Below are positions 8,612-18,378 of a DNA stretch of 64,000 bases, piece by piece. Location of the stretch: positions 62,001-126,000 of the forward strand of contig CAWJBZ010000007.1 of the NCBI GenBank assembly GCA_963841325.1. The letters run 5' to 3'. The stretch's first letter is position 1. The number at the start of each line of letters is the position of its first letter. This stretch comes from CAVPPA01 sp963841325 (GTDB lineage: Bacteria; Patescibacteriota; Saccharimonadia; Saccharimonadales; UBA4665). A program made the translations under genes and the position numbers. The notes beneath the pieces are model-generated. The model worked only from the letters and a program-made list of their open reading frames with translations. It did not search any database and was not told the origin of the DNA.

Positions 8612-10231
8612 TTAACCAAGAACTCGATAAATCTCTTCGATTGTTGTTTGACCGGCAATGGCTTTCAAGAAGCCATCTTGACGCATAGTCCGCATCCCGC
8701 TTTTGATAGCGGCCGCTTCAATTTCTTCAGTGGAAGGTACAATTGTAGTTTGTTGCATTAAGTGACGAATCTCACCGCTCATTAAAAACTGTTCTCGGAT
8801 AGCAATCTGTCCCTTATAACCATAAGGATTATCAGTCGATGAGCCTGGTTTATACAATTGTAGGCCTTCTAAATTCGGTCGGTCAGTGCCTTCCGGCAAG
8901 GTATCGATCACCGCCCGAAGTCGGGCTAATGTGGTTTCATCCGGTTGATAGGGTTGTTTATTGGTGTCATCTAGGCGCCGGACTAAACGTTGGGCCATAA
9001 TTAATCTGATAGCCGAGATAAATAACGGATTTTGCCCAATGACGTCAGCCATTCGGGTCAGGGCTGCGGCAGCAGTCGATGCGTGAAAAGTAGTCAGCAC
9101 TAATTGTCCTGTTAAAGCTGCTTGCAGTGCAGTTCGGGCGGTATCATTATCCCGAACCTCACCGACCATAACTACGTCCGGATCAAGTCTTAAGACCGAA
9201 CGTAACATATCGGCAAAAATATCATTATTCCCATCTTCTTTGCCGTGAACCGATATTTGGGTGATGCCCGGGAACTGGTATTCTACCGGATCCTCAATTG
9301 TGATGATTTTACGTTCTTCACCGTTTAATGAATTCATTATCGAATAAAGGGTGGTGGTTTTGCCGGAAGCAGTCGGACCGACTACCATAACTAGACCACT
9401 CGGTTTAGCAATAATATCATCTACCACCGCTCGCTCGGACGGAGACAGTCCAAGCCAGTCTAATTGGAACATTTCTTTCTGCATATTAAACAATCGCATC
9501 ACAATATCCATGCCATTAATAGTAGAAACGGTTTCTAGCCGGACATTAACGTCGACGGTCGTACCATCAGCCATTTTAACCACTTGGGCAATATGACCTT
9601 GTTGGGAGCCTTCAGCAGAAGTAGATATATTGCCGGCACTAGCTATTGCAGCAATTAATACGCGGTACTTATCCAAGCTTACTTGAGCTATCGGATGTAA
9701 AACACCATCAATTCGAAATCGTATCCGGACATCTTCTGGTCCACTCTCAAGATGGATGTCAGAAGCATTTAGCCGGTGAGCTTGGACTACCAAATAAGCC
9801 AACATATCGTCAGCATTAACCTGTTTAAGGGTCTCCGATACTTTTTTAATCAAATCATCTGTACCGGCTGTATTCAGTGCGATATCCTGGTAGGTAACTT
9901 TTTTAGGCGGGTCATAGAGCTTCATATAATCGTGGTAACCGGCATCCGAAATAATGGCAAAACTAATTAATTGATCCTGAAAGCGTTGTTTAACATCTGC
10001 CAGAGCTGACTGAGGCGTGGTAGTCAAAATACCAAAAAGAATATTACTTTGATCAACATTTAGTGGGACAAGTTTCAAATTATATAAATCCGGTACACTC
10101 AGTAAACTTTGAAAGACTCGTTTATTTTGAATATGCGAGGTGTCGACATAGTTTATTCCCAATATTCCAGCACGACGTTGGGCTAATTGTTCTTGTTCTT
10201 CGCGGCCTTTGACTGCAGCATCGTCTTGCAT
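8612..10231 (-). CDS. pilB: PilB/GspE-type pilus assembly or secretion ATPase
   Basis: Hexameric ATPase that drives type IV pilus extension or type II-like secretion. After an N-terminal GspE domain (to about residue 140) come the Walker A GPTASGKTT (near residue 285), the Asp box IITIEDPVEYQFPGI, Walker B LRLDPDVVMVGEVRD and the His box TFHASTA. The tetracysteine zinc motif seen in many PilB proteins is missing. The ATG at 10231 is preferred over the upstream alternative at 10252 because a TATACT -10 box lies seven bases before it. No other pilus genes are in the window. Confidence 0.88.
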   Translation of the reverse strand: MQDDAAVKGREEQEQLAQRRAGILGINYVDTSHIQNKRVFQSLLSVPDLYNLKLVPLNVDQSNILFGILTTTPQSALADVKQRFQDQLISFAIISDAGYHDYMKLYDPPKKVTYQDIALNTAGTDDLIKKVSETLKQVNADDMLAYLVVQAHRLNASDIHLESGPEDVRIRFRIDGVLHPIAQVSLDKYRVLIAAIASAGNISTSAEGSQQGHIAQVVKMADGTTVDVNVRLETVSTINGMDIVMRLFNMQKEMFQLDWLGLSPSERAVVDDIIAKPSGLVMVVGPTASGKTTTLYSIMNSLNGEERKIITIEDPVEYQFPGITQISVHGKEDGNNDIFADMLRSVLRLDPDVVMVGEVRDNDTARTALQAALTGQLVLTTFHASTAAAALTRMADVIGQNPLFISAIRLIMAQRLVRRLDDTNKQPYQPDETTLARLRAVIDTLPEGTDRPNLEGLQLYKPGSSTDNPYGYKGQIAIREQFLMSGEIRHLMQQTTIVPSTEEIEAAAIKSGMRTMRQDGFLKAIAGQTTIEEIYRVLG

Positions 10232-10238
10232 ATTGGTT

Positions 10239-10244
10239 AGTATA
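10239..10244 (-). promoter_or_regulatory. -10 box for a leaderless pilB mRNA; overlaps a divergent promoter
   Basis: TATACT on the minus strand (10244-10239) is seven bases upstream of the ATG at 10231. On the plus strand TATAAA at 10241-10246 could serve the divergent methylase gene, so the two -10 boxes overlap. Confidence 0.55.
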
Positions 10245-10284
10245 AAGCACAAACGTTATGCCGACCATAGGAGGTTTTAGTATA

Positions 10285-10791
10285 GTGTTGGTAATGCCAC
10301 AAATTATTTTGATTGCCCATAATATACGGAGTTGCCATAACATCGGTTCATTGCTACGGACCGCCGAAGGACTGGGCGTAAAAACCGTTTATTTAACTGG
10401 CTATACGCCGTACCCTAGCCTAGAACATGATAACCGCCTACCCTACTTGGCTAACAGCGTAAACGCTCGGATTCATAAAACAGCCTTAGGAGCTGAACAA
10501 CTGGTGGCGTGGCAATATAGTCAATCTATCGATCCGGTGTTAGCTAAACTCAGGAAGGCTGGTTATACTATTGTGGCCCTCGAGCAACACCTAAAAGCTA
10601 TCAGTTTACCGGAATTTCGACCTACCCCGAAGGCTGCGCTAATTGTCGGCCGGGAAGTGAATGGTATTGAACCGGAAATATTAGATCATTGCGATAGTAT
10701 CATTGAAATACCGATGTTAGGACAAAAGAAATCATTTAATGTGGCAGTGGCAACGGCAATGGCTTTATATCAGTTGATTTTGGCAAGCTAA
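10285..10791 (+). CDS. SpoU/TrmH-family RNA 2'-O-methyltransferase
   Basis: SAM-dependent ribose methyltransferase of the SPOUT class acting on tRNA or rRNA. Motif 1 is NIRSCHNIGSLLRTAEGLG near the start, motif 2 is ALIVGREVNGIEPEIL, and motif 3 is IEIPMLGQKKSFNVAVATA, which forms the knot. No extra RNA-binding domain is present, so the exact target cannot be told. I place the start at GTG 10285 because AGGAGG (10269-10274) lies ten bases upstream; ATG 10258 and ATG 10294 are the alternatives. Confidence 0.88.
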   Translation: MLVMPQIILIAHNIRSCHNIGSLLRTAEGLGVKTVYLTGYTPYPSLEHDNRLPYLANSVNARIHKTALGAEQLVAWQYSQSIDPVLAKLRKAGYTIVALEQHLKAISLPEFRPTPKAALIVGREVNGIEPEILDHCDSIIEIPMLGQKKSFNVAVATAMALYQLILAS

Positions 10792-10870
10792 GTTCTTTCT
10801 TATAATATCCCTAATGACCTGTTCTAAACTATTATTATTTGGTACAATTTAACTAAACTTAAACATAAAA

Positions 10871-11920
10871 ATGACACTAACTAAAGTTAAGCCTCGCCAT
10901 CCAACACCTGCCCATAAACAGCGAGTTGGTCTGCATCACCGCCATAGTCATCTTTACTTAAAAACCTATTGGCCTTATTTACCAATAATGCTGATTTCGG
11001 TTTTCGGATTTGGTACAAATAGCTGGATTAGCCAACAACACAAGTCTGTTCTCGGATATGCTACCGATATGAGCATCCAAGAACTACTCGATGGTACCAA
11101 CAGCCAGCGAATTGCTTACGGAGAAGCACCGCTAACAATTAACACTCAATTGGATCAAGCCGCCCAGACAAAAGCCAATGATATGGCAGCTCGCGGTTAT
11201 TGGTCACACGATACTCCGGACGGTCAAACGCCCTGGTCATTCATGATTGCAGCCGGATATGATTATCAAACAGCTGGTGAAAACTTAGCTTATGGTTTTG
11301 ATACTTCAGCTGATGTTATGACGGCTTGGATGAATAGCCCCGATCACCGGGCCAATATTCTTAATAGCACATACCATGACATAGGTATCGGAATAGTAAA
11401 TATTCCTGATTATCAAAACAGTGGCCCGGAAACCCTGGTCGATACCATGTACGGGTCATTGGCCAGTGAATCGGTAGTGGCTGCTACGCCACCACAAACA
11501 ACCACAACTGTTCCCGCAGCCACCCCCAAGACAACTACCGCAACCCCTATAACCACGCCTGAAACTACCACTTCTTCGTCACCGGCTAGTCAGCCGGTTA
11601 ATACGCCTGTTGCTACCACTTTGCCTTCATCAAATAACACCAAAACAACTACTACACTTACCATGACAGTTGAACCACAACAACAAATATCACGGATCCA
11701 ACTGGTGGCTAGCGGTAATACCACACTGGGAGTTTCACTTGTGGTAATACTCGGCTGTGCGGCGTTTGTATTCTTAATTCTACGGCACGGAATGGCCTGG
11801 AGAAAAACGCTGAATCGTGGCGAGCAATTTGTTCTCCATCATCCATCTTTAGATGTGATTGCTACTGTATTAGTGGTAGCCAGTGTCATACTTACCAGAT
11901 ATTCCGGAATAATTCGTTAA
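10871..11920 (+). CDS. Membrane-anchored CAP/SCP-domain surface protein
   Basis: The 349-residue protein has a short basic N-terminus, a membrane segment or signal anchor at about 32-50, and a CAP (cysteine-rich secretory protein) domain at roughly 70-205. CAP hallmarks are NSQRIAYGEAPL, SHDTPDGQTPW and GENLAYG, with the conserved His and Glu residues. A Thr/Pro/Ser-rich stalk (about 210-275) leads to two C-terminal hydrophobic segments (around 283-305 and 330-345). It should present a CAP domain outside the cell on a flexible linker. TACAAT 22 bases upstream suggests a short leader. Confidence 0.85.
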   Translation: MTLTKVKPRHPTPAHKQRVGLHHRHSHLYLKTYWPYLPIMLISVFGFGTNSWISQQHKSVLGYATDMSIQELLDGTNSQRIAYGEAPLTINTQLDQAAQTKANDMAARGYWSHDTPDGQTPWSFMIAAGYDYQTAGENLAYGFDTSADVMTAWMNSPDHRANILNSTYHDIGIGIVNIPDYQNSGPETLVDTMYGSLASESVVAATPPQTTTTVPAATPKTTTATPITTPETTTSSSPASQPVNTPVATTLPSSNNTKTTTTLTMTVEPQQQISRIQLVASGNTTLGVSLVVILGCAAFVFLILRHGMAWRKTLNRGEQFVLHHPSLDVIATVLVVASVILTRYSGIIR

Positions 11921-11959
11921 TTAAAGTAATTAAGGGATCAAAAATAAAGGAGAAATATT

Positions 11960-12181
11960 ATGAGCAAACGTAAAGCCTGGTATATCAAAAAACGCGGTAG
12001 TTATTTACCTAACGTGTGGCAAGGTTGGTTACTTTATATTCCCTATGTTGCTTATCTTGTCGGTGTATTAGTATATGTCAATGTCCGAAATGATACGTTT
12101 TGGTCGGCAGTATTTACCGCTGTACCTAACTTAGTTGTGGCCAGCGTGATTATGACCTGGTTCGCCCGCACAAAAAGTTAA
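11960..12181 (+). CDS. Small two-helix membrane protein, unrecognised
   Basis: This 73-residue protein has a basic N-terminus (SKRKAWYIKKRG) followed by two hydrophobic segments, at about 22-42 and 48-66. AAAGGAG lies seven bases before the ATG, a classical Shine-Dalgarno. It follows the CAP protein by 39 bases and is probably cotranscribed with it. No known family is recognised. Confidence 0.65.
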   Translation: MSKRKAWYIKKRGSYLPNVWQGWLLYIPYVAYLVGVLVYVNVRNDTFWSAVFTAVPNLVVASVIMTWFARTKS

Positions 12182-12282
12182 TCTGTTGAGATAAGTAGTC
12201 TTTCCAAAAAATTACGCTTAAATACAAAAAAGAACATTGGCCAGCGGTTACTCAAATTGACCTGATATATCGATTGAATAAC

Positions 12283-15200
12283 TTATTTCAAAACAATATT
12301 TTGAGCACCGACGAGTGTTTTTAAGCGTTTGAGTGAATTTTCATCATTATTTATGCGCGATGGTAATCGAATAATTTGTTTAGTTCCGTCTTTTCCCAGC
12401 ACTAATACTACTTCGCAGTCACCTTTTTGCTCATTGATAATCTGCTTTAAAGATAGCAGTAATTCATTGTCATCACTTTTGGCTAAATGAATGTAAACCC
12501 GGACTGGTTTTTGCGGTAGCGGACTGATATCAGTGTTTTTAGTAACAACTTTTGTATTTGTTTTAGGAACTGCTGGTGTTTTACCGGTTGGTTTAAAAGC
12601 AGTGGCTTGTTCAGTAGTAATCTCACGAACACTATCCGCTACTACTTTAATATCATGCAGTGGATTACCGTTACGATCGGTAGTGCTGACCTTTCCGTTA
12701 ACAATAATAACGTGATCCCTTTCCCATATATTAAGCGTCTGTTGCAATATACTGGGGAAGACAATAACCTCCATCTCTCCAAATTCATCCTCAATTTTCA
12801 CAAAGGCCATTTTTTGTCCGTTTTTGGTGTTTATCATACGAACTTCAGTAATATTACCGCCAACCGCTACCTTATGACCTTCGTTAGCTAACTCAAGGGT
12901 ATTTATAGGTGTAGATTGTTCTCTTAGTAATGCCCTAAATACATCCAGTGGATGCTGGCTTAAATATAAGCCCAGTAATTCGCGTTCCCAGAGTAATTGT
13001 TCCCGGATAGTATGTTTATCCGACGGAGAATTTAGAACTAATTTAGGTTTCATATCCAAAACATCTTCAGTTGATCCGAATAAATCAGTTTGGCCGCTGC
13101 GAGTTTGCTTGGCTAATCGGGCTGAATAAGTAACTAACGAATCCAGATTAAACAATAGCGTTGATCGATCCCCGAAACGATCAAAGGTACCGGCTTTAAT
13201 CAAACTTTCTAATACCTTATGGTTAACGATATGGGCGTCGATCCGGGTCAGAAAATCTGCCAGATCAACAAATGGCCCGTTTGCTTCACGAACTCTTAAA
13301 ATTTCTTCAGCCGCGCCTCGACCGACATTTTTAATGGCCGACAGACTAAACCGTATTTGGGATTTTTCTTCCGGTACTACCGCAAATTCTAAAAATGATT
13401 CATTAACATCAGGCGGCAGAACACTAATACCCATGTGCTGACAAGCGGAGATATCAATCGTCAACCGACTAGTATCATTAAAATCACTAGTCATTAGTGC
13501 TGCCATAAAGGCTGTCGGGTAATGCGCTTTAAGATAAGCAGTCCAATAAGAAATCATGGCATAACAAGCGGCGTGGGATTTATTGAAACAATAGGCTGCA
13601 AAATCCTCTAGTTGTTTCCAGAATTGTTCTATTAAAGTACGATCGGCACCGTTTTTGACAGCTCCTTCAATAAATTCGATTTTCATTTTACGCATTACAT
13701 CCATATTTTTTTTACCGATAGCTTTGCGTAATGTATCAGACTGGCCGCCGCTAAAACCGCATAAATCTCTGGAGATTTGCATTACTTGTTCTTGATAGAC
13801 CAACACGCCATAAGTTGTTTTTAAAGCATTTTCCATTTTCGGGTGATAATATTCGATCTTTTTAAAACCCCGTTTACGAGAAATGAAATCGTCAATAAAC
13901 TGCATCGGGCCGGGTCGGTAGAGAGCCCCCATGGCGATGATATCTTCAAGGGTGGTTGGTTGCAGCTCGCGAAGGTATCGTTTCATACCCGAAGATTCAA
14001 ATTGAAATACTCCTGTTGTATCAGCGTTTTGAAATAGTTTATAAGTCTTAGCGTCATCCAGTGGTAAACTATCCAAATCGATACTACGATTAAATACTTT
14101 CTTGATTATGCGTTGGGCGTTTTTAATAATCGTCAGATTGGACAGCCCCAAAAAATCCATCTTTAGCAACCCCAGGTCTTCAATTGGCCCCATAGCATAT
14201 TGCGTGGCAATTACCCCTTTTTGGGCCATTTCCAGGGGCACGTATTTAACAATATCGTCCGGAGCAATAACTACCCCAGCCGCATGAACTCCATGGCTAC
14301 GAATAGTACCCTCTAGTTGAATAGCTAAGTCAAATACCCGTCGAGCTGTTTCGTTTGTGGCATATTCTTGTTTAAGATCCGGGATATCTTGTAATGATTG
14401 GGATAGCGGGATATGTCTCCCTTGCACTGGCGGTGGGATCATTTTAGCTAAGCGATCGGCATCAGTATAAGACACCTGAAGAACGCGGGCGACATCACGT
14501 ACAGCATTACGGGCGGCCATTCGGCCATAAGTAACAATGTTAACTACTCTTTCGGTACCGTATTTATTAGCACAGTAATTAATTACTTCGTCTCGGCGGG
14601 TATCTTGTATGTCAATATCGACATCAGGCATACTAATTCGATCAGGGTTAAGAAACCGTTCAAACAGCAAGTCATACTTTAACGGATCAATCTCGGTAAT
14701 ACGTAACGCATAGGATACGACCGAGCCGGCTGCTGAACCTCGTCCGGGACCAAAGACTATACCTTGATCTTTCCCCCAGTTCATAAAATCAGCGATGATT
14801 AGGAAGTAGCCATTAAAACCCATATTATCGATAACATCCAGTTCGTATTTGGCCCGTTGTAGAATCGCTTTGGGCAGGGTCTTTTGGGCTTGACTTATAG
14901 ATAGAGTCTTAGCTTTTTGCTCATCGGTGTTTCCGTAACGCCAAGCTAAACCGCTATAGACTTGCTTGTCTAGAAGTGATTTTTCGCTCTCTCCGATTGG
15001 AACTGGAAATTTCGGGATCAGAATCTTACCTAATTCAATCTTAACCCGACAACGATCAGCAATAATTTTAGTATTCTGGATAATTTCTGGGTGGGTTTTA
15101 CCCCAACGCTTTATTATTTCTTGAGGCTCGGTAACATGTAGTTCAAATTCCTTTAAACTCATCCTTTCTTTATCGTTATAAAACGACCCGGTTTGGACGC

Positions 15201-15975
15201 AGAGTAGGATTTCGTGAGCTTCCTGATCGCCATGTTTTAAATAATGGGCATCACAGGTTAACACACAGGGAATTTCCAGTCCTTGACCGATTCGTAAGAT
15301 ATCATTATTGGCCCGGGTTTGTTCTTGCCAATTACTGGGATGTTCTGGATGGCCATGATCTTGGATTTCTAAATAATAACGATCACCAAAGATTTCTTTA
15401 TACCAGGCTGCTATCGCTTTAGCTTTATCGTATTGACCTTGGCGTAAATTCTCGCCTATTTCTCCGCCAATACAGCCGCTCAAGACAATCAGACCAGCAT
15501 TATATTTTTGCAATAATTCATGGTCAATCCGAGGTCGGTAATAAATACCTTCTAGATTAGCAATGGTACTCAGGCGCATCAAGTTAAGATAGCCTTGATT
15601 ATTCATGGCTAGTATGGTCAAGTGATAGTTCGATTTGTCCTTTGATGGATCTCGATCCAAATAGCTACGAGCAGCAACGTAGGCTTCCATACCGATAATT
15701 GGTTTTATGCCCTTGGAGTTAGCTTCTTTGTAAAACTCAATAGTCCCGCTGAGGGTGCCATGATCTGTTTTAGCCACCGCCGACATGCCAGTTGATTGGA
15801 CAAAATCTATTAAATCCGGAACCTTTGTTAATCCATCCAACAAACTGTGTTGGGTGTGGTTATGGAGATGAACGAAATCAGCAGCATTAAGTGCCAAAGT
15901 TTTTTGGGGGGTTGACTTAACTGCTGCCGCTTGTTTAGCGGACACCTCCTTGTTTCCTCCTCCTGTATTTTCCAA
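12283..15975 (-). CDS. dnaE: DNA polymerase III alpha subunit
   Basis: Replicative DNA polymerase. In order: the PHP domain (HLHNHTQHSLLDG and KTDHGTLSG near residues 35-75), and the polymerase domain with catalytic Asp residues in MPDVDIDIQD (near residue 450) and the third acid further on. Then come helix-hairpin-helix motifs (around 860-900) and a C-terminal OB fold (about 1000-1080). The length of 1230 residues fits DnaE1. The start is uncertain: TTG at 15975 with TATAAT 11 bases upstream is the longest form, and about 30 residues precede the PHP motif. An AAGGAGG lies inside the first codons. Confidence 0.95.
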   Translation of the reverse strand: MENTGGGNKEVSAKQAAAVKSTPQKTLALNAADFVHLHNHTQHSLLDGLTKVPDLIDFVQSTGMSAVAKTDHGTLSGTIEFYKEANSKGIKPIIGMEAYVAARSYLDRDPSKDKSNYHLTILAMNNQGYLNLMRLSTIANLEGIYYRPRIDHELLQKYNAGLIVLSGCIGGEIGENLRQGQYDKAKAIAAWYKEIFGDRYYLEIQDHGHPEHPSNWQEQTRANNDILRIGQGLEIPCVLTCDAHYLKHGDQEAHEILLCVQTGSFYNDKERMSLKEFELHVTEPQEIIKRWGKTHPEIIQNTKIIADRCRVKIELGKILIPKFPVPIGESEKSLLDKQVYSGLAWRYGNTDEQKAKTLSISQAQKTLPKAILQRAKYELDVIDNMGFNGYFLIIADFMNWGKDQGIVFGPGRGSAAGSVVSYALRITEIDPLKYDLLFERFLNPDRISMPDVDIDIQDTRRDEVINYCANKYGTERVVNIVTYGRMAARNAVRDVARVLQVSYTDADRLAKMIPPPVQGRHIPLSQSLQDIPDLKQEYATNETARRVFDLAIQLEGTIRSHGVHAAGVVIAPDDIVKYVPLEMAQKGVIATQYAMGPIEDLGLLKMDFLGLSNLTIIKNAQRIIKKVFNRSIDLDSLPLDDAKTYKLFQNADTTGVFQFESSGMKRYLRELQPTTLEDIIAMGALYRPGPMQFIDDFISRKRGFKKIEYYHPKMENALKTTYGVLVYQEQVMQISRDLCGFSGGQSDTLRKAIGKKNMDVMRKMKIEFIEGAVKNGADRTLIEQFWKQLEDFAAYCFNKSHAACYAMISYWTAYLKAHYPTAFMAALMTSDFNDTSRLTIDISACQHMGISVLPPDVNESFLEFAVVPEEKSQIRFSLSAIKNVGRGAAEEILRVREANGPFVDLADFLTRIDAHIVNHKVLESLIKAGTFDRFGDRSTLLFNLDSLVTYSARLAKQTRSGQTDLFGSTEDVLDMKPKLVLNSPSDKHTIREQLLWERELLGLYLSQHPLDVFRALLREQSTPINTLELANEGHKVAVGGNITEVRMINTKNGQKMAFVKIEDEFGEMEVIVFPSILQQTLNIWERDHVIIVNGKVSTTDRNGNPLHDIKVVADSVREITTEQATAFKPTGKTPAVPKTNTKVVTKNTDISPLPQKPVRVYIHLAKSDDNELLLSLKQIINEQKGDCEVVLVLGKDGTKQIIRLPSRINNDENSLKRLKTLVGAQNIVLK

Positions 15976-16093
15976 CTATGCTTACGATTATAGTCCACTA
16001 TATTAAATGACAGGTAATGATAGATTTACAACAAATCATTCAGTTAACCATTTAATGGCCATCAGCTGTCAGCTGTGATTGACTGAAGTATAT

Positions 16094-16498
16094 TTATTTT
16101 TTTAAAAACGTTTTTAAGTGTTGGAGGGCACGGTTGACTTCATTAACGGCAACACTGAGATCTTCATCTTTGGATTTACCGCTACGGACTGCTTTTAAGA
16201 CGGTTTGAGCTTTATCTTTAGCAACTTTCGCTCTAGAGACTAGTTCGTTGACTTCGGTTTGTGATTTAGTACTTAAACCGGCGGCCCGATTTTTAACATT
16301 TGTCAGTTCTTCGTTCAGTTCATTGACAATCTTGTCGAGTTGTTCTTCGCTTTTAGCTATCCCCAGACGGGCGCTGGTTTCAAGATCACTTCGGGTTTCT
16401 CGACCTGATTTAGGTGCGGTTAATAGTCCGGCTATATATCCGCCTATAGCCGCCAATCCGGTAGCGACAGCAAACTTTTTAAATGATACTTTAGCCAT
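16094..16498 (-). CDS. YtxH-like membrane-anchored coiled-coil protein
   Basis: The 134-residue protein has one N-terminal membrane segment with the YtxH-type GGYIAGLLTAPKSGRETR motif (about residues 10-36). A long charged helical region follows, resembling apolipoprotein-like repeats. YtxH proteins are envelope-associated with no assigned reaction. AAGGTAAG supports the start. It lies two bases downstream of the next small membrane gene, so the two form a pair. Confidence 0.65.
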   Translation of the reverse strand: MAKVSFKKFAVATGLAAIGGYIAGLLTAPKSGRETRSDLETSARLGIAKSEEQLDKIVNELNEELTNVKNRAAGLSTKSQTEVNELVSRAKVAKDKAQTVLKAVRSGKSKDEDLSVAVNEVNRALQHLKTFLKK

Positions 16499-16500
16499 GA

Positions 16501-16764
16501 TTACTTACCTTCCTTATTAAACCTTTTTTCAACAATCTTAACGATGTTTCGAATTAATTTGAACAACGCCAGTGGTCCGCTAGCATTCTTAAATATTTCT
16601 GTCGCTTCGCCGGCAGTTTCAACCATCCGTTCGGCTTTGTCAACAAATCGTTTAACCGCTTTCAGTAGCCTAATGATCAGTGCCAGTGCGGCTATGGCAA
16701 TTACCAAAAAGACGATCAGTACCACTGCTAAAATAATTATTAGTATCGTCTCGGCGTTATGCAT
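16501..16764 (-). CDS. Small single-pass membrane protein (DUF948-like)
   Basis: This 87-residue protein has one long N-terminal hydrophobic helix (about 6-35) and an amphipathic, charged remainder (VKRFVDKAERMVETAGEATEIF). That pattern resembles DUF948 proteins, which often sit next to YtxH genes, as here. A TATAGC box six bases before the ATG hints at a leaderless mRNA. No biochemical function is known. Confidence 0.6.
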   Translation of the reverse strand: MHNAETILIIILAVVLIVFLVIAIAALALIIRLLKAVKRFVDKAERMVETAGEATEIFKNASGPLALFKLIRNIVKIVEKRFNKEGK

Positions 16765-16905
16765 TATCTTGCTATATTACTTTCAAATACATCTAATACT
16801 ACCTGGACTTCTTTTGCAAATTTTCATATTGGAATTACCCTTGCTATTCAACTTTAGTTTGATTCTTTGGTGACTAATTCAGTCTATGATTACCGGGGTT
16901 CTCGG

Positions 16906-18378
16906 TTAATTCTTTAAACCCAGTTGTTTTTCAATTAGTTGCTGAGCTAAGCCTGGATTGGCCCGACCCTGACTAGCTTTCATTACTTGTCCAACCAAAT
17001 AACCAATCGCTTTGATTTCACCATTTTGAACGTCTTTAGCGGCTTGAGATTGTTCTTTAATCACTTGTCTAACAATGGCAGAGATTTCATTTTCATCTGA
17101 AACTTGAAGTAAATTTTTGGACTTGGCAATTTTTTCAACTTGACCACCGTGAGATAGAAGTTCAGTAAACACTTCTTTGGCGGCCGTTGAACTAAGTTTA
17201 TTTTGACCTACTAATTGAGATAATTTTATTAATTCAGTCTCATCCAGATTAATTAATTTGTTCTCACTGGTAGTCTCTTCGTCACTAACCGGACTTAATA
17301 GCCAAAAGGCAACCCGCCGAGCGTTAGTTGGATTGGCTTTACCTAAAACGCTAGATACTAGCTTAGCTACATCCGGTTGGGTAAGAATATCTTCAATTAC
17401 TTTACGATCCACTTCAAGTTTTTGAAACTGTTGGCGGTAATCATTGGGTACTTTGGGCATTTCGGAACGGACACTTTCGATATAGGCTTCGTCCAACACA
17501 ACTGGCGGCAAATCGGGGTCGGGCATATAGCGATAATCTTGTGCTTCTTCTTTATTGCGCTGTGGAAAAGTTCGTTGCTTAGCATCATTCCAACCCCGGG
17601 TTTCCTGGGTGATTGTTTGCCCTTTTTCCAATACCTCAATCTGGCGAGTAATTTCAAACTCAATAGCTTTTTCAACGTTACGAAAACTGTTTAGATTTTT
17701 GGTTTCGGTTCGGGTTCCCAATTTAGCCGGATCTGAGCTGACACTAACATTAACATCAAACCGCATGTGCCCCAAGTAAAGGTTACAGTCGCTGATATCG
17801 GCGTATTTCATCCGCAAGTATATCTCGCGCACGTAGGCCCTGGCTTCAGTGGCGCTGTGCATATCCGGTTCGGAAACAATTTCCAAGAGCGGCGTACCCG
17901 CCCGGTTAAGATCAACCAAACTGTAATTCTTGCCTGTCGGATGAGTGCTTTTACCGGCATCTTCTTCGAGATGTGCCCGGACAATACCTACCCGTAGCAT
18001 CTTTATCTTATTAGTTAAACTATCGGTGATCGGAACCTCTACGTATCCTTTTCCGACAATCGGTTCATCATACTGGGTAATTTGATAGCCTTTGGGTAAA
18101 TCCGGATAAAAGTAATGTTTACGGTCAAACTTACTGAATTTGGCGGGAACCGTTCCAAGCGTAAATGCTGCTCGGGCAGCTAATCGGATAGCTTGACGAT
18201 TTAAGACCGGTAAGGCCCCCGGTAATCCAAAACAGATATGACTAACAAGGGTATTGGGTGGTGCCTGGCGGGCATCATTATCTACCGCTGCAAACATTTT
18301 CGTTTTAGTTTTCAGTTGGACATGAGTTTCAATGCCGATCGTTGCTCGGTATTTTGCTCGCGATTCAGTTGTGATCAT
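16906..18378 (-). CDS. gatB: Aspartyl/glutamyl-tRNA amidotransferase subunit B
   Basis: Kinase and tRNA-binding subunit of GatCAB, which converts Glu-tRNA(Gln) and/or Asp-tRNA(Asn) to the amides. The catalytic cradle begins with IGIETHVQLKTKTKMF, followed by DRKHYFYPDLPKGYQITQYD and LNRAGTPLLEIVSEPD. The helical and YqeY tail domains end in KASQGRANPGLAQQLIEKQL. The 490-residue length is normal. Its start overlaps the stop of the HEPN-like gene by four bases (ATGA). The last gene of the gatC-gatA-orf-gatB operon. Confidence 0.97.
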   Translation of the reverse strand: MITTESRAKYRATIGIETHVQLKTKTKMFAAVDNDARQAPPNTLVSHICFGLPGALPVLNRQAIRLAARAAFTLGTVPAKFSKFDRKHYFYPDLPKGYQITQYDEPIVGKGYVEVPITDSLTNKIKMLRVGIVRAHLEEDAGKSTHPTGKNYSLVDLNRAGTPLLEIVSEPDMHSATEARAYVREIYLRMKYADISDCNLYLGHMRFDVNVSVSSDPAKLGTRTETKNLNSFRNVEKAIEFEITRQIEVLEKGQTITQETRGWNDAKQRTFPQRNKEEAQDYRYMPDPDLPPVVLDEAYIESVRSEMPKVPNDYRQQFQKLEVDRKVIEDILTQPDVAKLVSSVLGKANPTNARRVAFWLLSPVSDEETTSENKLINLDETELIKLSQLVGQNKLSSTAAKEVFTELLSHGGQVEKIAKSKNLLQVSDENEISAIVRQVIKEQSQAAKDVQNGEIKAIGYLVGQVMKASQGRANPGLAQQLIEKQLGLKN

